Notes: generated from the sequence alone by a model not told the origin. A stretch of DNA of 9,477 bases from Methylococcaceae bacterium (GCA_030618325.1 JAUXDP010000120.1:1-9477), one strand, 5' to 3'. Shown: positions 1-7,541, counted from the first letter of the stretch. A program made the numbers and translations.

Positions 1-894
1 AGGGATGCCATCAATGTCCTTTTTGCCAGGTTCACGCAGTGCTTCAGTGCCAGGTAGATAGCCGATTATATTTTCTGCAGCACTGAGGGGGTAATCCGCC
101 AAATGTTTACCGGCCATAAAAATTTCTTGCTTGATGTTTTCATAAGGTACTAATCCACCATTAACTGAGACCAGGCATTCGATGCCAGCATCAGTTATAT
201 GTGACAAGAAAGGAATACCAGAAATAAATTTTTTATTTTCTGGCCATTCACCGTATCCGTTGGCTTTATTATTCAGGCCTTCATTTCGATCAGGATCGAG
301 AGCATGTTGAAAGGCGATAGCAATTTGACGGTTAGAACTGTTTAGATCATGCAATGCTTCCGCATCCGTTGCCTCAATACGCCTGAAGTCTATTCCTTGT
401 TCGTAGACACTTTTAAAGGCAGGCATCATGCCTAGCACTGTCATAAAAAAATCCAGAGTGATTCTATTCCCATAGGAGAAGGGTCTGATATTACGCATGA
501 GGACATAAAAATCAGCCAATCGTTCGGCAATATTTTCGGTTTTAATGACGAAGCCATTATTATCAAAAATAGCACTATCTTGATTGCTGACATCGTCTAA
601 AACCAGGCGAGCTACAGCTTTACGGAATTGTTTTCTTTTATCAGCATCCAGCATAGTGCCTGGACGGTGATTGACTGTGGACTGTTCTTTCCAGTGGTGA
701 AATAGTTCCCGGTGGATACGGGAAAATAAACTGGTTAAGTAAGTGACACGTTTGGTTTGGTCATGGGATATGGTTCTTTTAGCTTCATACTGAAGCGTAG
801 AGATGAACTTTCGGGCCTGGGAGATTGCTAAAGCTGTTCGTAGTTTTTTAAGTTGGTCATACCCTGGAATTTGAGAGGTGGTGTCTTCTGGCAT
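1..894 (-). CDS. Fic-like fold protein with degenerate active site (3' end outside window)
   Basis: The frame is open from an ATG at 894 to the window edge, giving 298 visible residues with no stop, so the C-terminus is missing. A strong Shine-Dalgarno (AGGGAG, about 5 nt from ATG) supports this start. Two stretches resemble the Fic family: 'RIHRELFHHW' (residues 59-68), like the IHRxLF helix, and 'NIRPFSYGNRIT' (135-146), at the place of the HPFx(D/E)GNGR loop. In the latter P138, F139, G142 and N143 are kept, but the catalytic His is Arg137, the acidic residue is Tyr141 and the final Gly-Arg is Arg-Ile. Fic enzymes move AMP or other phosphate-containing groups onto proteins using that His, so classical activity looks unlikely if the alignment is right. 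Residues 33-38 (T-x3-E-A) only partly match the inhibitory motif (S/T)xxxE(G/N). A further region of about 140 residues follows the Fic-like part and is not recognised. It could instead be an unrelated helical protein; the fold call is by eye. Confidence 0.85.
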   Translation of the reverse strand, partial: MPEDTTSQIPGYDQLKKLRTALAISQARKFISTLQYEAKRTISHDQTKRVTYLTSLFSRIHRELFHHWKEQSTVNHRPGTMLDADKRKQFRKAVARLVLDDVSNQDSAIFDNNGFVIKTENIAERLADFYVLMRNIRPFSYGNRITLDFFMTVLGMMPAFKSVYEQGIDFRRIEATDAEALHDLNSSNRQIAIAFQHALDPDRNEGLNNKANGYGEWPENKKFISGIPFLSHITDAGIECLVSVNGGLVPYENIKQEIFMAGKHLADYPLSAAENIIGYLPGTEALREPGKKDIDGIP

Positions 895-1176
895 TATTTC
901 TCCCTTTTTTGTGTACACCCAGTATGGACGTGAACTAATAAAGTGAAAGTTTTCTGTAGGAGAACCCACCTTTGTTAGGTTTTAGAGAAAGTATAACTAC
1001 TAGCCGGCTGCAATTGCAACTTTGTGATAGGGAATAAGAAGTATGCTCGAGCTCAAAATTACGAGCTTATGTACAGAAATTTCAGGATAGGCTGAGTTTT
1101 GGGTGAGTAAGCAAAAGATAATGAAATACGATGGTTCGTGAGATATGTCAAGGTTGTGTAGTGACAGTTAAGGCGC
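895..1176. other. Intergenic region between the Sel1-protein gene and the Fic-like gene
   Basis: These 282 bases carry no convincing coding frame. They hold the candidate promoter and leader of the downstream Fic-like gene and an 8-bp palindrome GTGTACAC at 911-918 just above its ribosome binding site. I see no clear terminator for the DUF4124/Sel1 gene ending at 1177, so read-through into the Fic-like gene cannot be excluded. Confidence 0.5.
983..1019 (-). promoter_or_regulatory. Candidate sigma70 promoter for the Fic-like gene
   Basis: On the minus strand TTGCAA (1019-1014) and TATACT (995-990) are separated by 18 nt. Predicted transcription would start near 983, leaving a leader of about 90 nt before the ATG at 894. 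The match is good but was judged by eye. Confidence 0.4.
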
Positions 1177-2226
1177 TTACTTGGCCTCCAAAAATTTCTT
1201 AGCCCATTTAGACCGTTGTTCATCTGAAATCTGTGCTGCCTTTAGCGTATAGTGAATAAAATATTTATCGTATTTTCTATAGATGATCCTCGCTATTTCG
1301 TGTTGTTTAGGCCAGCCCAAACATGGAGTCGCTTGCCACTCATATAAAATGCTGTTTTCATCTTGGTTAATAATATTCCATGATGTAACTCCAGGACACT
1401 CTTTTTCCCTAATTTCCTTCAATTTATTAAGTGCATCTTCTGGAGAAGGGCCACCCCAAAATGGTGGAAAATTTTGAATGGTCAGCAATTCTTTCCAGTT
1501 GTTAATATCATCTCCTTTACGAATATACTCAGTGATTACATGCTGGTTAGGAACCGCAGCATAATGCCCCATTTTCCACCCAATATCGAAATTCAAATGT
1601 AGTGGGTATCCCTGCGCAGCTGCCTTTCGAATCCACCGGTAGGCTTCTTTATAATCCTGCGTTACACCCTCACCTTTAGCATACATCAGAGCCAAATTGA
1701 ATTGAGCAAAATCGTTTCCATTTTCTGATGCTTTTCGATACCATTTTGCTGCCTCGGCACTATCCTTGGGTACCCCTTCGCCCTTGGCATACATAGATGC
1801 TAGGTAAGACTGAGCCATGACATACCCCTGATCAGCAGCCTTACGATACCACTTCGATGCTACATTAAGGTTTCTTGGTACGCCCAGGCCTTGATCGTAT
1901 ATTACCGCCAGGCCATTCTGAGCACGGGGATTTCCTTGTTCAGCCAATGGCTGTAGTAGAGCGAGAGCCTTTGAATAATTTTTGGAGTTGAATGCAGAAT
2001 CTACCTCCTTTAGCACATCTTCAGAAGCTGTCAGATTTTCTTTACTCTTATTAACTTCTTCATCGGATGGCTCAACTACAGCCGGCTTCTTGACATTCGG
2101 AGGTGTATTACTAAACTGGGTGACACCGTTTTCATCAATCCACTTATGAATGTCGGCCAAAACAGTAGAGCCAAAAACAAGTGTTATTACAATGATTAAT
2201 CTTTTGAGTAATATCATATTTATCAC
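1177..2226 (-). CDS. Secreted DUF4124 and Sel1-repeat protein
   Basis: The N-terminus is a signal peptide (hydrophobic residues 5-20, likely cut after VLA at 22-24). It is followed at once by a DUF4124 segment (25-43) with the typical 'KWIDENGVTQFSNTPP' pattern. After a charged linker (50-75), Sel1-type TPR-like repeats run from about 84 to 207, with two near-identical 'MYAKGEGV' turns. They form a helical solenoid normally used to bind proteins. Residues 210-349 are a separate alpha/beta-looking domain with Cys277 and Cys302, which could pair in the periplasm; I do not recognise a named family. The role is therefore probably a periplasmic scaffold or binding protein, with no enzymatic motif visible. 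The longest frame starts with GTG at 2226, with AGG 8 nt upstream; an ATG at 2217 gives a cleaner signal peptide and is almost as likely. It appears to be a single-gene unit. Confidence 0.9.
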   Translation of the reverse strand: MINMILLKRLIIVITLVFGSTVLADIHKWIDENGVTQFSNTPPNVKKPAVVEPSDEEVNKSKENLTASEDVLKEVDSAFNSKNYSKALALLQPLAEQGNPRAQNGLAVIYDQGLGVPRNLNVASKWYRKAADQGYVMAQSYLASMYAKGEGVPKDSAEAAKWYRKASENGNDFAQFNLALMYAKGEGVTQDYKEAYRWIRKAAAQGYPLHLNFDIGWKMGHYAAVPNQHVITEYIRKGDDINNWKELLTIQNFPPFWGGPSPEDALNKLKEIREKECPGVTSWNIINQDENSILYEWQATPCLGWPKQHEIARIIYRKYDKYFIHYTLKAAQISDEQRSKWAKKFLEAK

Positions 2227-2472
2227 TTAATCTGCCTAACGATTTTCATAATCTGACCAAGACTCTTCTAGAGAGTATTATTAAGCTAATGAACTTGAAT
2301 TACATCACAACCTATTCAAAGAAGCAAAGGGCTGTCGGTTACTTAATGTATTAGTGTGCTTAGCATGAGTGTAAGAAAATCAAGAGAAATCAAGGGGGCA
2401 CTTGTTTGATTATGAAAAATAGCATCCTTATTCTTTATTTCAAGTTGGCTGACCCTTTGATATTCTGGTGTT

Positions 2473-3090
2473 TTACTTACAGGCAATTCCCCAGTAATTA
2501 TACCCGGCAAATTTAGGGCTGGATGGCAAATATTGTGTTTCCATGGACTTTATAGAAAATCCTGCTTGTTTAATATAATCTGGAATAGGGCGGTCTAGGT
2601 GGCATCCTCCTGCTATTTTTTTCCAGGCAGGATTAATTCTTTGTTGCCAGCGAAGTACATTTTTATCTGGGGCTTCGCCATGTTCACAAAAAAGTAGTTT
2701 CCCCTGGGGTTTTAACACCCGACGCATTTGTTGTAGAGCGGTTAGCCAGTCGGGAATTGTACATAAGGTATAGGTCAACAAGACCGTATCTATGCTGTTA
2801 TCTTCAAGAGGGATTTCTTCACCGGCCAAATCTAGCCAGCGTAGTTCAAAAGGAGCTGAGTGAATATTTTTTCTGGCGATTTTTCGCATGCCTTCCGACG
2901 GTTCCAAACCCCAAACCACGTCAACATTTCCAGAATTATAAAAGGGTATATTTAAACCTGAGCCCATGCCGACTTCTAAAACATGGCCTTCTGCCAGAGG
3001 AACGATTTTAGCTCGCTGCTGCTGGACAACTTTTAAGCTGCAAGCGAGGTTAATTAAATGGGGTAAACAGTATTTTTCATAAATTTTCAT
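2473..3090 (-). CDS. Class I SAM-dependent methyltransferase, METTL7-like
   Basis: This 205-residue protein has a Rossmann-type methyltransferase core: motif I 'VLEVGMGSG' (37-45), the acidic ribose-binding residue in 'GLEP' (E63), 'LDLAG' (86-90), 'DTVLLTYTLCTIPD' (101-114), and a post-core 'LKPQGKLLFCEHG' (126-138). The C-terminal half, with 'FCEHG', 'NPAW', 'GGCHLDR' and a final 'GYNYWGIACK', closely follows the layout of the METTL7/TMT1 family, whose human members methylate alkyl thiols. Bacterial members are mostly uncharacterised, so a small-molecule or thiol substrate is only an inference. No signal peptide or membrane helix is evident. An in-frame TTG at 3096 could add two residues, but ATG at 3090 is preferred; neither has a strong ribosome binding site. 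The start lies 29 nt after the ASCH gene stop, so the two are probably co-transcribed. No obvious terminator follows. Confidence 0.92.
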   Translation of the reverse strand: MKIYEKYCLPHLINLACSLKVVQQQRAKIVPLAEGHVLEVGMGSGLNIPFYNSGNVDVVWGLEPSEGMRKIARKNIHSAPFELRWLDLAGEEIPLEDNSIDTVLLTYTLCTIPDWLTALQQMRRVLKPQGKLLFCEHGEAPDKNVLRWQQRINPAWKKIAGGCHLDRPIPDYIKQAGFSIKSMETQYLPSSPKFAGYNYWGIACK

Positions 3091-3119
3091 AACCAAGCGA
3101 AGTATATCGAGGTAGGTTT

Positions 3120-3455
3120 TTATGTTTTTTCAATTCTTTCGAAGTAATGTACCCATACTTTGTCACTGCCATTCCAAGTCATGCTGGGATGCATTTTCAA
3201 AATAAGTTCCTTGTATGCATCCAGCCCAGGATAACCTTCTGCTTTTGCATCCTCATCTGATATGTCTGCAAGTGTATGGCGTTCCACTGCGGTGACTGTG
3301 AAAGGAATACCTTCCAGTTCAAATGTTTCGCCAGGATAGGCATAAAGGCCATCGCGCCGCTGTTGGGTTTTTTGGCCTGCTATTGCAGCAGATACCAGTT
3401 TTGGGTGGCGAATCAGGCGGTCGATTTCACAGGTTTTTTCTGGGTAGTCTTTCAC
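3120..3455 (-). CDS. ASCH domain protein
   Basis: This 111-residue cytoplasmic protein is essentially one ASCH domain. Visible hallmarks are 'AAIAGQKTQQRR' (residues 23-34, with K29, T30 and R33/R34), 'YPGETFELEG' (40-49), 'AVERHTLADISDEDAKAEG' (56-74) and a closing 'VWVHYFERIE'. ASCH domains share the PUA-like fold and are thought to bind RNA or modified nucleosides. E. coli YqfB, a relative, is an N4-acetylcytidine amidohydrolase using Lys, Thr and Glu; K29, T30 and E73 sit in comparable places, but that activity is not established for this subfamily. The start is GTG at 3455 with a GAG-containing site 6 nt upstream. No in-frame ATG exists upstream, although the frame stays open into the end of the zinc-ribbon gene. 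The gene sits 58 nt below that gene and 29 nt above the methyltransferase, suggesting one transcript. Confidence 0.9.
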   Translation of the reverse strand: MKDYPEKTCEIDRLIRHPKLVSAAIAGQKTQQRRDGLYAYPGETFELEGIPFTVTAVERHTLADISDEDAKAEGYPGLDAYKELILKMHPSMTWNGSDKVWVHYFERIEKT

Positions 3456-3513
3456 TGCATACTCTGTTTTTGGATAGAGGTTAATATTGTAGCAGTTTCT
3501 TGAGTTATAGACT

Positions 3514-4710
3514 TTAGTACCTAGAGTAACCCGAAAATTCTACCTGATTAAAAGCCCCGGAATGTTCCATCAAGCTTATTCCACCAACGACGAATATCAA
3601 TCCCGCAATCACTGCCAAAGCAATTTTCCAATAACTATAGGGTCTTTCACCCTGCACTTGTCCGGTGCGCCCATTGATAACAAACCGATAGGATTTATCG
3701 CGATATAAAAATGCGGCAGACCAGATGGGAAGTAAACAATGCTTGTAGGTAGTATCGCTATGATGGGTATTAACCTGATGGATGCGTTGATGGTCACCGC
3801 CTATGTCAAAAGCTATGTCATGGTGGATAATACCGTCCATAATTCGGGTTGCCCGGTCAAAGCCTTCATCAAGTTCTACCTGATAAATTTCACTTTGAAA
3901 GCCACTGATGTATTTTTCATCGTAAGGGGTCAAATTATCCAGATCCCAGGGTTGTAGGCGATCAAGAATTTGTCTGGGAAGGGATAGGCTGGCACCAATC
4001 AAGACATCATCAAACAGCCGAGATACACGGCCTCTTACAGAGGACCAGCGTATTTTTGGGATTTGTCTTATTGCTGAAACCACACGCCCATTTTGTACAT
4101 ATTCAACGCGTTGCTGGACGTAATAGGTATCTCCTCTAGCTCCTGTATAGTTGCTTTCAGTATGGCTGTCATAAGTCCAATAAGGCAGGTATACGCCCAC
4201 CAGTTTGGTTTTGTCACGCGTATATTTTTTTACTTCGTTCGGAGCAAACCACAATCCATTTAGCCAATCGTGGAATTGTTTTTTGGCTTGTTGATCATCA
4301 ATTAAAAAAGGCAGTAATGATTTTGGATGAATCAGCTTGGTATCGTTCAGACTGGTAACAATATCGGTGCCGCAAAATGGGCATTCTCCAGCGTGGACGC
4401 TAGTAGCAAATTTAAAGCTTGCACCGCAGGAGTCACAATGGGCTTGCTCTATAGCCTTGGCAGGTTTGGCTTCGGCCAGTTCCTGTAGCGCACGATGTAG
4501 ATCGTATTCCCTGATGACCTCATGCTTTGCGGTAATAATATTTTGAAAATCGCAATATTCACAAACCTGGTGCTGGGTTCCGGGCTGATACTTCAACATA
4601 GCTCCGCAATTGGAGCATGGGAATTGATCGTTAACGGTTTTTAATTTTGCCTCGGGCTGTTGATTTGTTTGCACTATAGTATTGCGGTCAATTGATTTTT
4701 CTGGGTTCAA
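3514..4710 (-). CDS. Double zinc-ribbon membrane protein (TFIIB-type zinc-ribbon/YdjG-like)
   Basis: The 398-residue product opens with two zinc ribbons, C32-x2-C35...C50-x2-C53 and C92-x2-C95...C110-x2-C113. A large soluble domain (about 125-350) follows with 'LPYWTYDSHTESNYTG' (175-190) and 'LLPIWSAAFLYRDKSYRFVINGRTG' features, then one C-terminal membrane helix (361-380) and a short tail. This matches bacterial proteins annotated as TFIIB-type zinc ribbon-containing, related in layout to B. subtilis YdjG. The latter partners SPFH protein YdjI and PspA in envelope stress. The SPFH gene lies just upstream here, which fits. The start is doubtful. The only upstream option is TTG at 4710, with no ribosome binding site, on the very edge of a MITE-like element that carries an in-frame TAA at 4725-4723. 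GTG at 4674 is an alternative. The original start may have been lost when the element inserted, though both zinc ribbons remain intact. Confidence 0.88.
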   Translation of the reverse strand: MNPEKSIDRNTIVQTNQQPEAKLKTVNDQFPCSNCGAMLKYQPGTQHQVCEYCDFQNIITAKHEVIREYDLHRALQELAEAKPAKAIEQAHCDSCGASFKFATSVHAGECPFCGTDIVTSLNDTKLIHPKSLLPFLIDDQQAKKQFHDWLNGLWFAPNEVKKYTRDKTKLVGVYLPYWTYDSHTESNYTGARGDTYYVQQRVEYVQNGRVVSAIRQIPKIRWSSVRGRVSRLFDDVLIGASLSLPRQILDRLQPWDLDNLTPYDEKYISGFQSEIYQVELDEGFDRATRIMDGIIHHDIAFDIGGDHQRIHQVNTHHSDTTYKHCLLPIWSAAFLYRDKSYRFVINGRTGQVQGERPYSYWKIALAVIAGLIFVVGGISLMEHSGAFNQVEFSGYSRY

Positions 4711-4870
4711 GAGGCTGTCTGGTTAAAAATAATCGAAGCGAAAAAGGGGTAAAAACGGCCAGATTTTTGAAAATTCGAGGCGAATAGTAAACTATTTTAC
4801 GAGGATTTTCGGGAATATGGACAAATTTTACCGCTTTTGCAGCCGATTTATTTTTGACTAGGTAGCCTCT
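4710..4870. mobile_element. MITE-like palindromic element, about 161 bp
   Basis: The ends are inverted repeats: AGAGGCT at 4710-4716 mirrors AGCCTCT at 4864-4870, and the outer 23 bp match at 19 positions. The similarity continues imperfectly through both arms, including GGTAAAA and GAAAAT blocks, to a central palindrome AATAGT-AA-ACTATT at 4783-4796, which is the exact midpoint. The element could thus fold into one long hairpin. There is no coding capacity and no target duplication I can see, so it would be a non-autonomous element or a decayed insertion sequence remnant. It abuts the 5' end of the zinc-ribbon gene. Confidence 0.75.
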
Positions 4871-5181
4871 AAGTAAATGATAGTTTGGTATTAATAAAAA
4901 TCAATGGCTTACACGCTATTTTTTTGCTAGTACCTCAGTGACTTTGGATTGATGGATAGAAGAACAAGTTAAATTTAAGAGAAAATGAAGAAGAGACTTA
5001 TTTTATTTCTCCTCACGCAACCCTCCCCAGCAAGGGAGGGCTTTAAAACGAGAGCTTTCAGCTCTTAAGCCCTCTCCTGATGGAGAGGGTTGGGGTGAGG
5101 AGATATTAAAACAAATCCTTTTTCCTTGTTTCTTAGGTTTTGTCCATTTAACCATTATGATTGACCACTAGCCTCCTTCTA
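4871..5181. other. Non-coding spacer between SPFH and zinc-ribbon genes
   Basis: Together with the adjacent MITE-like element, this AT-rich stretch separates the SPFH gene from the zinc-ribbon gene by about 470 bp. It contains the REP-like triple hairpin at 5009-5102 and nothing else I can support. No convincing coding frame and no clear promoter for the zinc-ribbon gene were seen. Confidence 0.5.
5009..5102. repeat. REP-like palindromic repeat with three hairpins
   Basis: The outer arms CTCCTCAC (5009-5016) and GTGAGGAG (5095-5102) are perfect inverted repeats. Inside are three compact hairpins: CCCTCCC/GGGAGGG (5021-5040), AGAGCT-TTC-AGCTCT (5051-5065) and CCCTCTCC-TGAT-GGAGAGGG (5070-5089). 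The GGGCTT and AAGCCC blocks can also pair across the middle arm. Similar 'CCTCACCCCAACCCTCTCC' repeats are scattered in intergenic regions of many proteobacteria. It lies downstream of the SPFH gene and could slow decay of, or end, the operon transcript, but it lacks a U-tract. Confidence 0.75.
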
Positions 5182-6309
5182 TCATTTTTTTTGCTCTGGA
5201 CTATTATCGGTTGGCAGTGGTGGCGGCATAGCTGCAAAAAGTGCAGCAAGCTCAGAGACCTTGCTGGCTGGTGTCCACTCCACTAAAGCCTGAGTCCAGA
5301 GTAAAGTATTTTGGTTTATCCCTCCGGATTTGATTTTATTTTCAAGTTCAGAAAAATTGAAAGGTCCTGATTGTTGACCATTTAAAGCCACAAAATAAGT
5401 AGTCTGTTCAGGAATAGGTGGCGGTGTTGCTGCTGCTGTATTTGTAGAGCCCGGTGTAGAAAGGGATTCCCCCATCTTATTAGCCATAGCAAAGCCCATG
5501 CCCATACCTATCCCTTCGGAAGCTCCACCAGAAGGATTTTCAGCAGCTGCTTTCATTGCTTCTGCAGCCTGGAATTCAGTGTAATCTCTTAAATTACCAA
5601 TCACGCCCATACTGGTTCTTCTATCCAGCGCTTCTTCAACCGATTGTGGTAGGGAAATATTTTCCACCAGAAGCTTGGTAATTTCCAGCCCATATTCCAG
5701 AAATTCTGGAGCAATTCTGGCTGTCACAAATTCACTTAAATCATCATAATTAGCTGCTAAATCTAGAACCGGTATTTCGGATTCTCCCAGAATATTGGCA
5801 AAGCGGGAAAGTATTAAATTACGTAATTGATCAGTGATGTCATCAGTAGAGAAATGGCCGTTAGTTCCGGTAATTTCCTTGATAAAGGTCAAGGGATCAT
5901 TAATTCTTACACCGTAGGAGCCGAAAGCCCGCAGTCGAACGGCGCCAAACTCTTTATCTCGAAGCATGACTGGGTTTTTTGTACCCCACTTCAAATCAAC
6001 AAACCGACGCATGTTGAAGAAATAAATCTCAGCTTTAAAAGGACTTTCAAAACCATGGGGCCAGCTCTCAAGCGTGGTCATGATTGGCATGTTGTTGGTT
6101 TCCAGTTCATACATGCCGGGCTCAAAAAAGTCTGCCGCTCTTCCTTCGTTAACCAGGATGGCAACTTGTGATTCGCGAACAGTCAGTTTGGCGCCGTACT
6201 TTATTTCGTTGCCATAGCGTTCGAAGCGGTACACCATGGTGTCACCAGATTCATCCAGCCATTGAATGACATCAACAAATTCGCCAAATACTTTATCCCA
6301 GATAGCCAT
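5182..6309 (-). CDS. SPFH domain protein with C-terminal GYF_2 domain (YdjI-like)
   Basis: Residues 1-240 match the SPFH subfamily once labelled 'virion core protein' and typified by B. subtilis YdjI. Visible marks are 'VRESQVAILVNEGRAADFFEPG' (44-65), 'LKWGTKNPVMLRDKEFGAVRLRAFGSYGVRI' (106-136) and 'DQLRNLI' (160-166). A Gly/Ala/Met-rich linker (258-282) follows. The GYF_2 domain at 304-358 has YF (305-306), GPF (315-317), W338 and W345, a fold that binds proline-rich peptides. Two proline motifs flank it, PPPIP (296-300) and PPPLP (362-366). SPFH proteins form membrane-associated oligomers; there is no membrane helix here, so it is likely a peripheral scaffold on the inner membrane. The ATG at 6309 has a GGAG site about 7 nt upstream and lies 21 nt after the TelA-like gene stop, so it is the last gene of the tight operon. 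The function as a stress scaffold is inferred from relatives. Confidence 0.93.
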   Translation of the reverse strand: MAIWDKVFGEFVDVIQWLDESGDTMVYRFERYGNEIKYGAKLTVRESQVAILVNEGRAADFFEPGMYELETNNMPIMTTLESWPHGFESPFKAEIYFFNMRRFVDLKWGTKNPVMLRDKEFGAVRLRAFGSYGVRINDPLTFIKEITGTNGHFSTDDITDQLRNLILSRFANILGESEIPVLDLAANYDDLSEFVTARIAPEFLEYGLEITKLLVENISLPQSVEEALDRRTSMGVIGNLRDYTEFQAAEAMKAAAENPSGGASEGIGMGMGFAMANKMGESLSTPGSTNTAAATPPPIPEQTTYFVALNGQQSGPFNFSELENKIKSGGINQNTLLWTQALVEWTPASKVSELAALFAAMPPPLPTDNSPEQKK

Positions 6310-6330
6310 TTTTCGCTCCGATAGTGATAG

Positions 6331-7512
6331 TTAAGAAGTAGATTGATTGGTTTCTGCTTCTGGTTCAGAAATCCGACTTGCTGCAGCAGAAAGAGTTTTG
6401 CGCAATTCTGTTTCACACTCTTGCAATTGCACGACCGCATCGGCGCGCATCTTTTTGCCCTCATCAGCAATTTGTAAGCTTTCATTAATCGTATCAATTA
6501 ACGTCGCATTGGCTTTTTTCACTGATTCCAGATCAAAAACACCACGTTCTAGTTGTTTTCGTGTCAACGCATTGGCTTCTTTAAGGTTTTCAGCATTGCC
6601 TTCCAGCAAGTCATTAGTTAGGTCTGTCGCTGCTTTTAAGGTTTCTGCTGCATCGGAAGAACGATAAATAGCGACTGCTGTGGCCAGTTGTTGTCGCCAA
6701 AGTGGAATAGTGTTGACGATAGTTGAACCGATTTTGTTGACCAAGCCCTTATCATTGTCCTGAACCAGACGAATACTAGGCAAACTTTGCATGGCAACCT
6801 GGCGAGTTAACCGCAGATCATGAACACGACGCTCCAGATCGTCCCTTGAAGAGCGTAAATCTCTTAACTCCTGGGCTTCAATAACTGCTTCTGAATTTTC
6901 CGCCGCTTTGACTTTTTCTGGAATGGTAATCTCATCCAGTTGGGTTAATTTTTCTTCGCCTGCGGAAATATAATGATCGAGATTATGGAAATACTCCAGG
7001 TTGGCATCATAGAGCTTGTCCAGCATGGTGATGTCAGTCAATAAAACAGTTTTATGACCATCCAGTTTATCGGTAATATCATCGATTTGTTTGCGGACCT
7101 CTTCATATTTTTGCAAAAATTCGACTATTGGCTTGGCTTTGCCAAACAATTTGGCAAAAAAGCCTGGTTTTTTGTTGGGGTCTAAGGCATCAAGATCAAA
7201 ACCGCGTAAGGTCGCTACCATACTATTTAAATCACCACCGGCTGAACCTATATCTTTATTTTTAACGCCTTCCAACATACGGTCAGAAATTAGCGTTAAT
7301 TGTTCCTGGGCTTTGCTGCCAAAATGAATAATTGATTTACTGTCATTGATATCAATTTCAGCGATGATTTTATCAATTTGTGTTTTGTTATCAGTGTCAG
7401 ATTGTTCGTAAGCTAAAATGTCTTTGGTTACTCCAGGTACGATTTCTTCAAAAATGGAACTGCCTGGAATTGTAAGATCTTCTGCTATTGTCGTTTTGGT
7501 TTGATCACTCAT
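6331..7512 (-). CDS. telA: TelA-family (toxic anion resistance) protein
   Basis: This 393-residue soluble, highly helical protein carries the TelA signature. The core 'LTRQVAMQSLPSIRLVQDND' (235-254) continues into 'LVNKIGSTIVNTIPLWRQQL' (257-276), and 'GFFAKLFGK' is at 117-125. Long coiled coils are likely at 130-240 and 285-380. The family includes plasmid RK2 TelA/KlaA, linked to tellurite resistance, and chromosomal B. subtilis YaaN and YceH. The biochemical activity is unknown, and 'tellurite resistance' is a phenotype rather than a mechanism. The ATG at 7512 has an AGAGGA ribosome binding site 9 nt upstream. It lies 29 nt after the XpaC-like gene and 21 nt before the SPFH gene, so all three are one operon. 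The xpaC-telA order is the same as xpaC-yaaN in Bacillus. The symbol is used at family level only. Confidence 0.93.
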   Translation of the reverse strand: MSDQTKTTIAEDLTIPGSSIFEEIVPGVTKDILAYEQSDTDNKTQIDKIIAEIDINDSKSIIHFGSKAQEQLTLISDRMLEGVKNKDIGSAGGDLNSMVATLRGFDLDALDPNKKPGFFAKLFGKAKPIVEFLQKYEEVRKQIDDITDKLDGHKTVLLTDITMLDKLYDANLEYFHNLDHYISAGEEKLTQLDEITIPEKVKAAENSEAVIEAQELRDLRSSRDDLERRVHDLRLTRQVAMQSLPSIRLVQDNDKGLVNKIGSTIVNTIPLWRQQLATAVAIYRSSDAAETLKAATDLTNDLLEGNAENLKEANALTRKQLERGVFDLESVKKANATLIDTINESLQIADEGKKMRADAVVQLQECETELRKTLSAAASRISEPEAETNQSTS

Positions 7513-7541
7513 GTTGTTTTTTCCTCTGATATCGAATGATA

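Noticed and set aside
911..918. GTGTACAC palindrome above the Fic-like gene
   Set aside because: An 8-bp palindrome alone is expected by chance and lies in the leader, downstream of the likely promoter.
1127..1155. TTGACA on the minus strand (1154-1149) as a -35 box for the Fic-like gene
   Set aside because: At 17 nt spacing the downstream hexamer is TATTTC, a poor -10; the TTGCAA/TATACT pair nearer the gene is better.
2290..2312. CRP-like half site (TGTGA on the minus strand) above the DUF4124/Sel1 gene
   Set aside because: Only one half of the dyad matches well (TGTGA-N6-TCAAG), and no promoter with sensible spacing could be placed.
6201..6497. A 98-codon minus-strand frame spanning the TelA-SPFH junction
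   Set aside because: It overlaps two well supported genes in another frame, is rich in Lys, Cys and Met without any recognisable pattern, and has no ribosome binding site.
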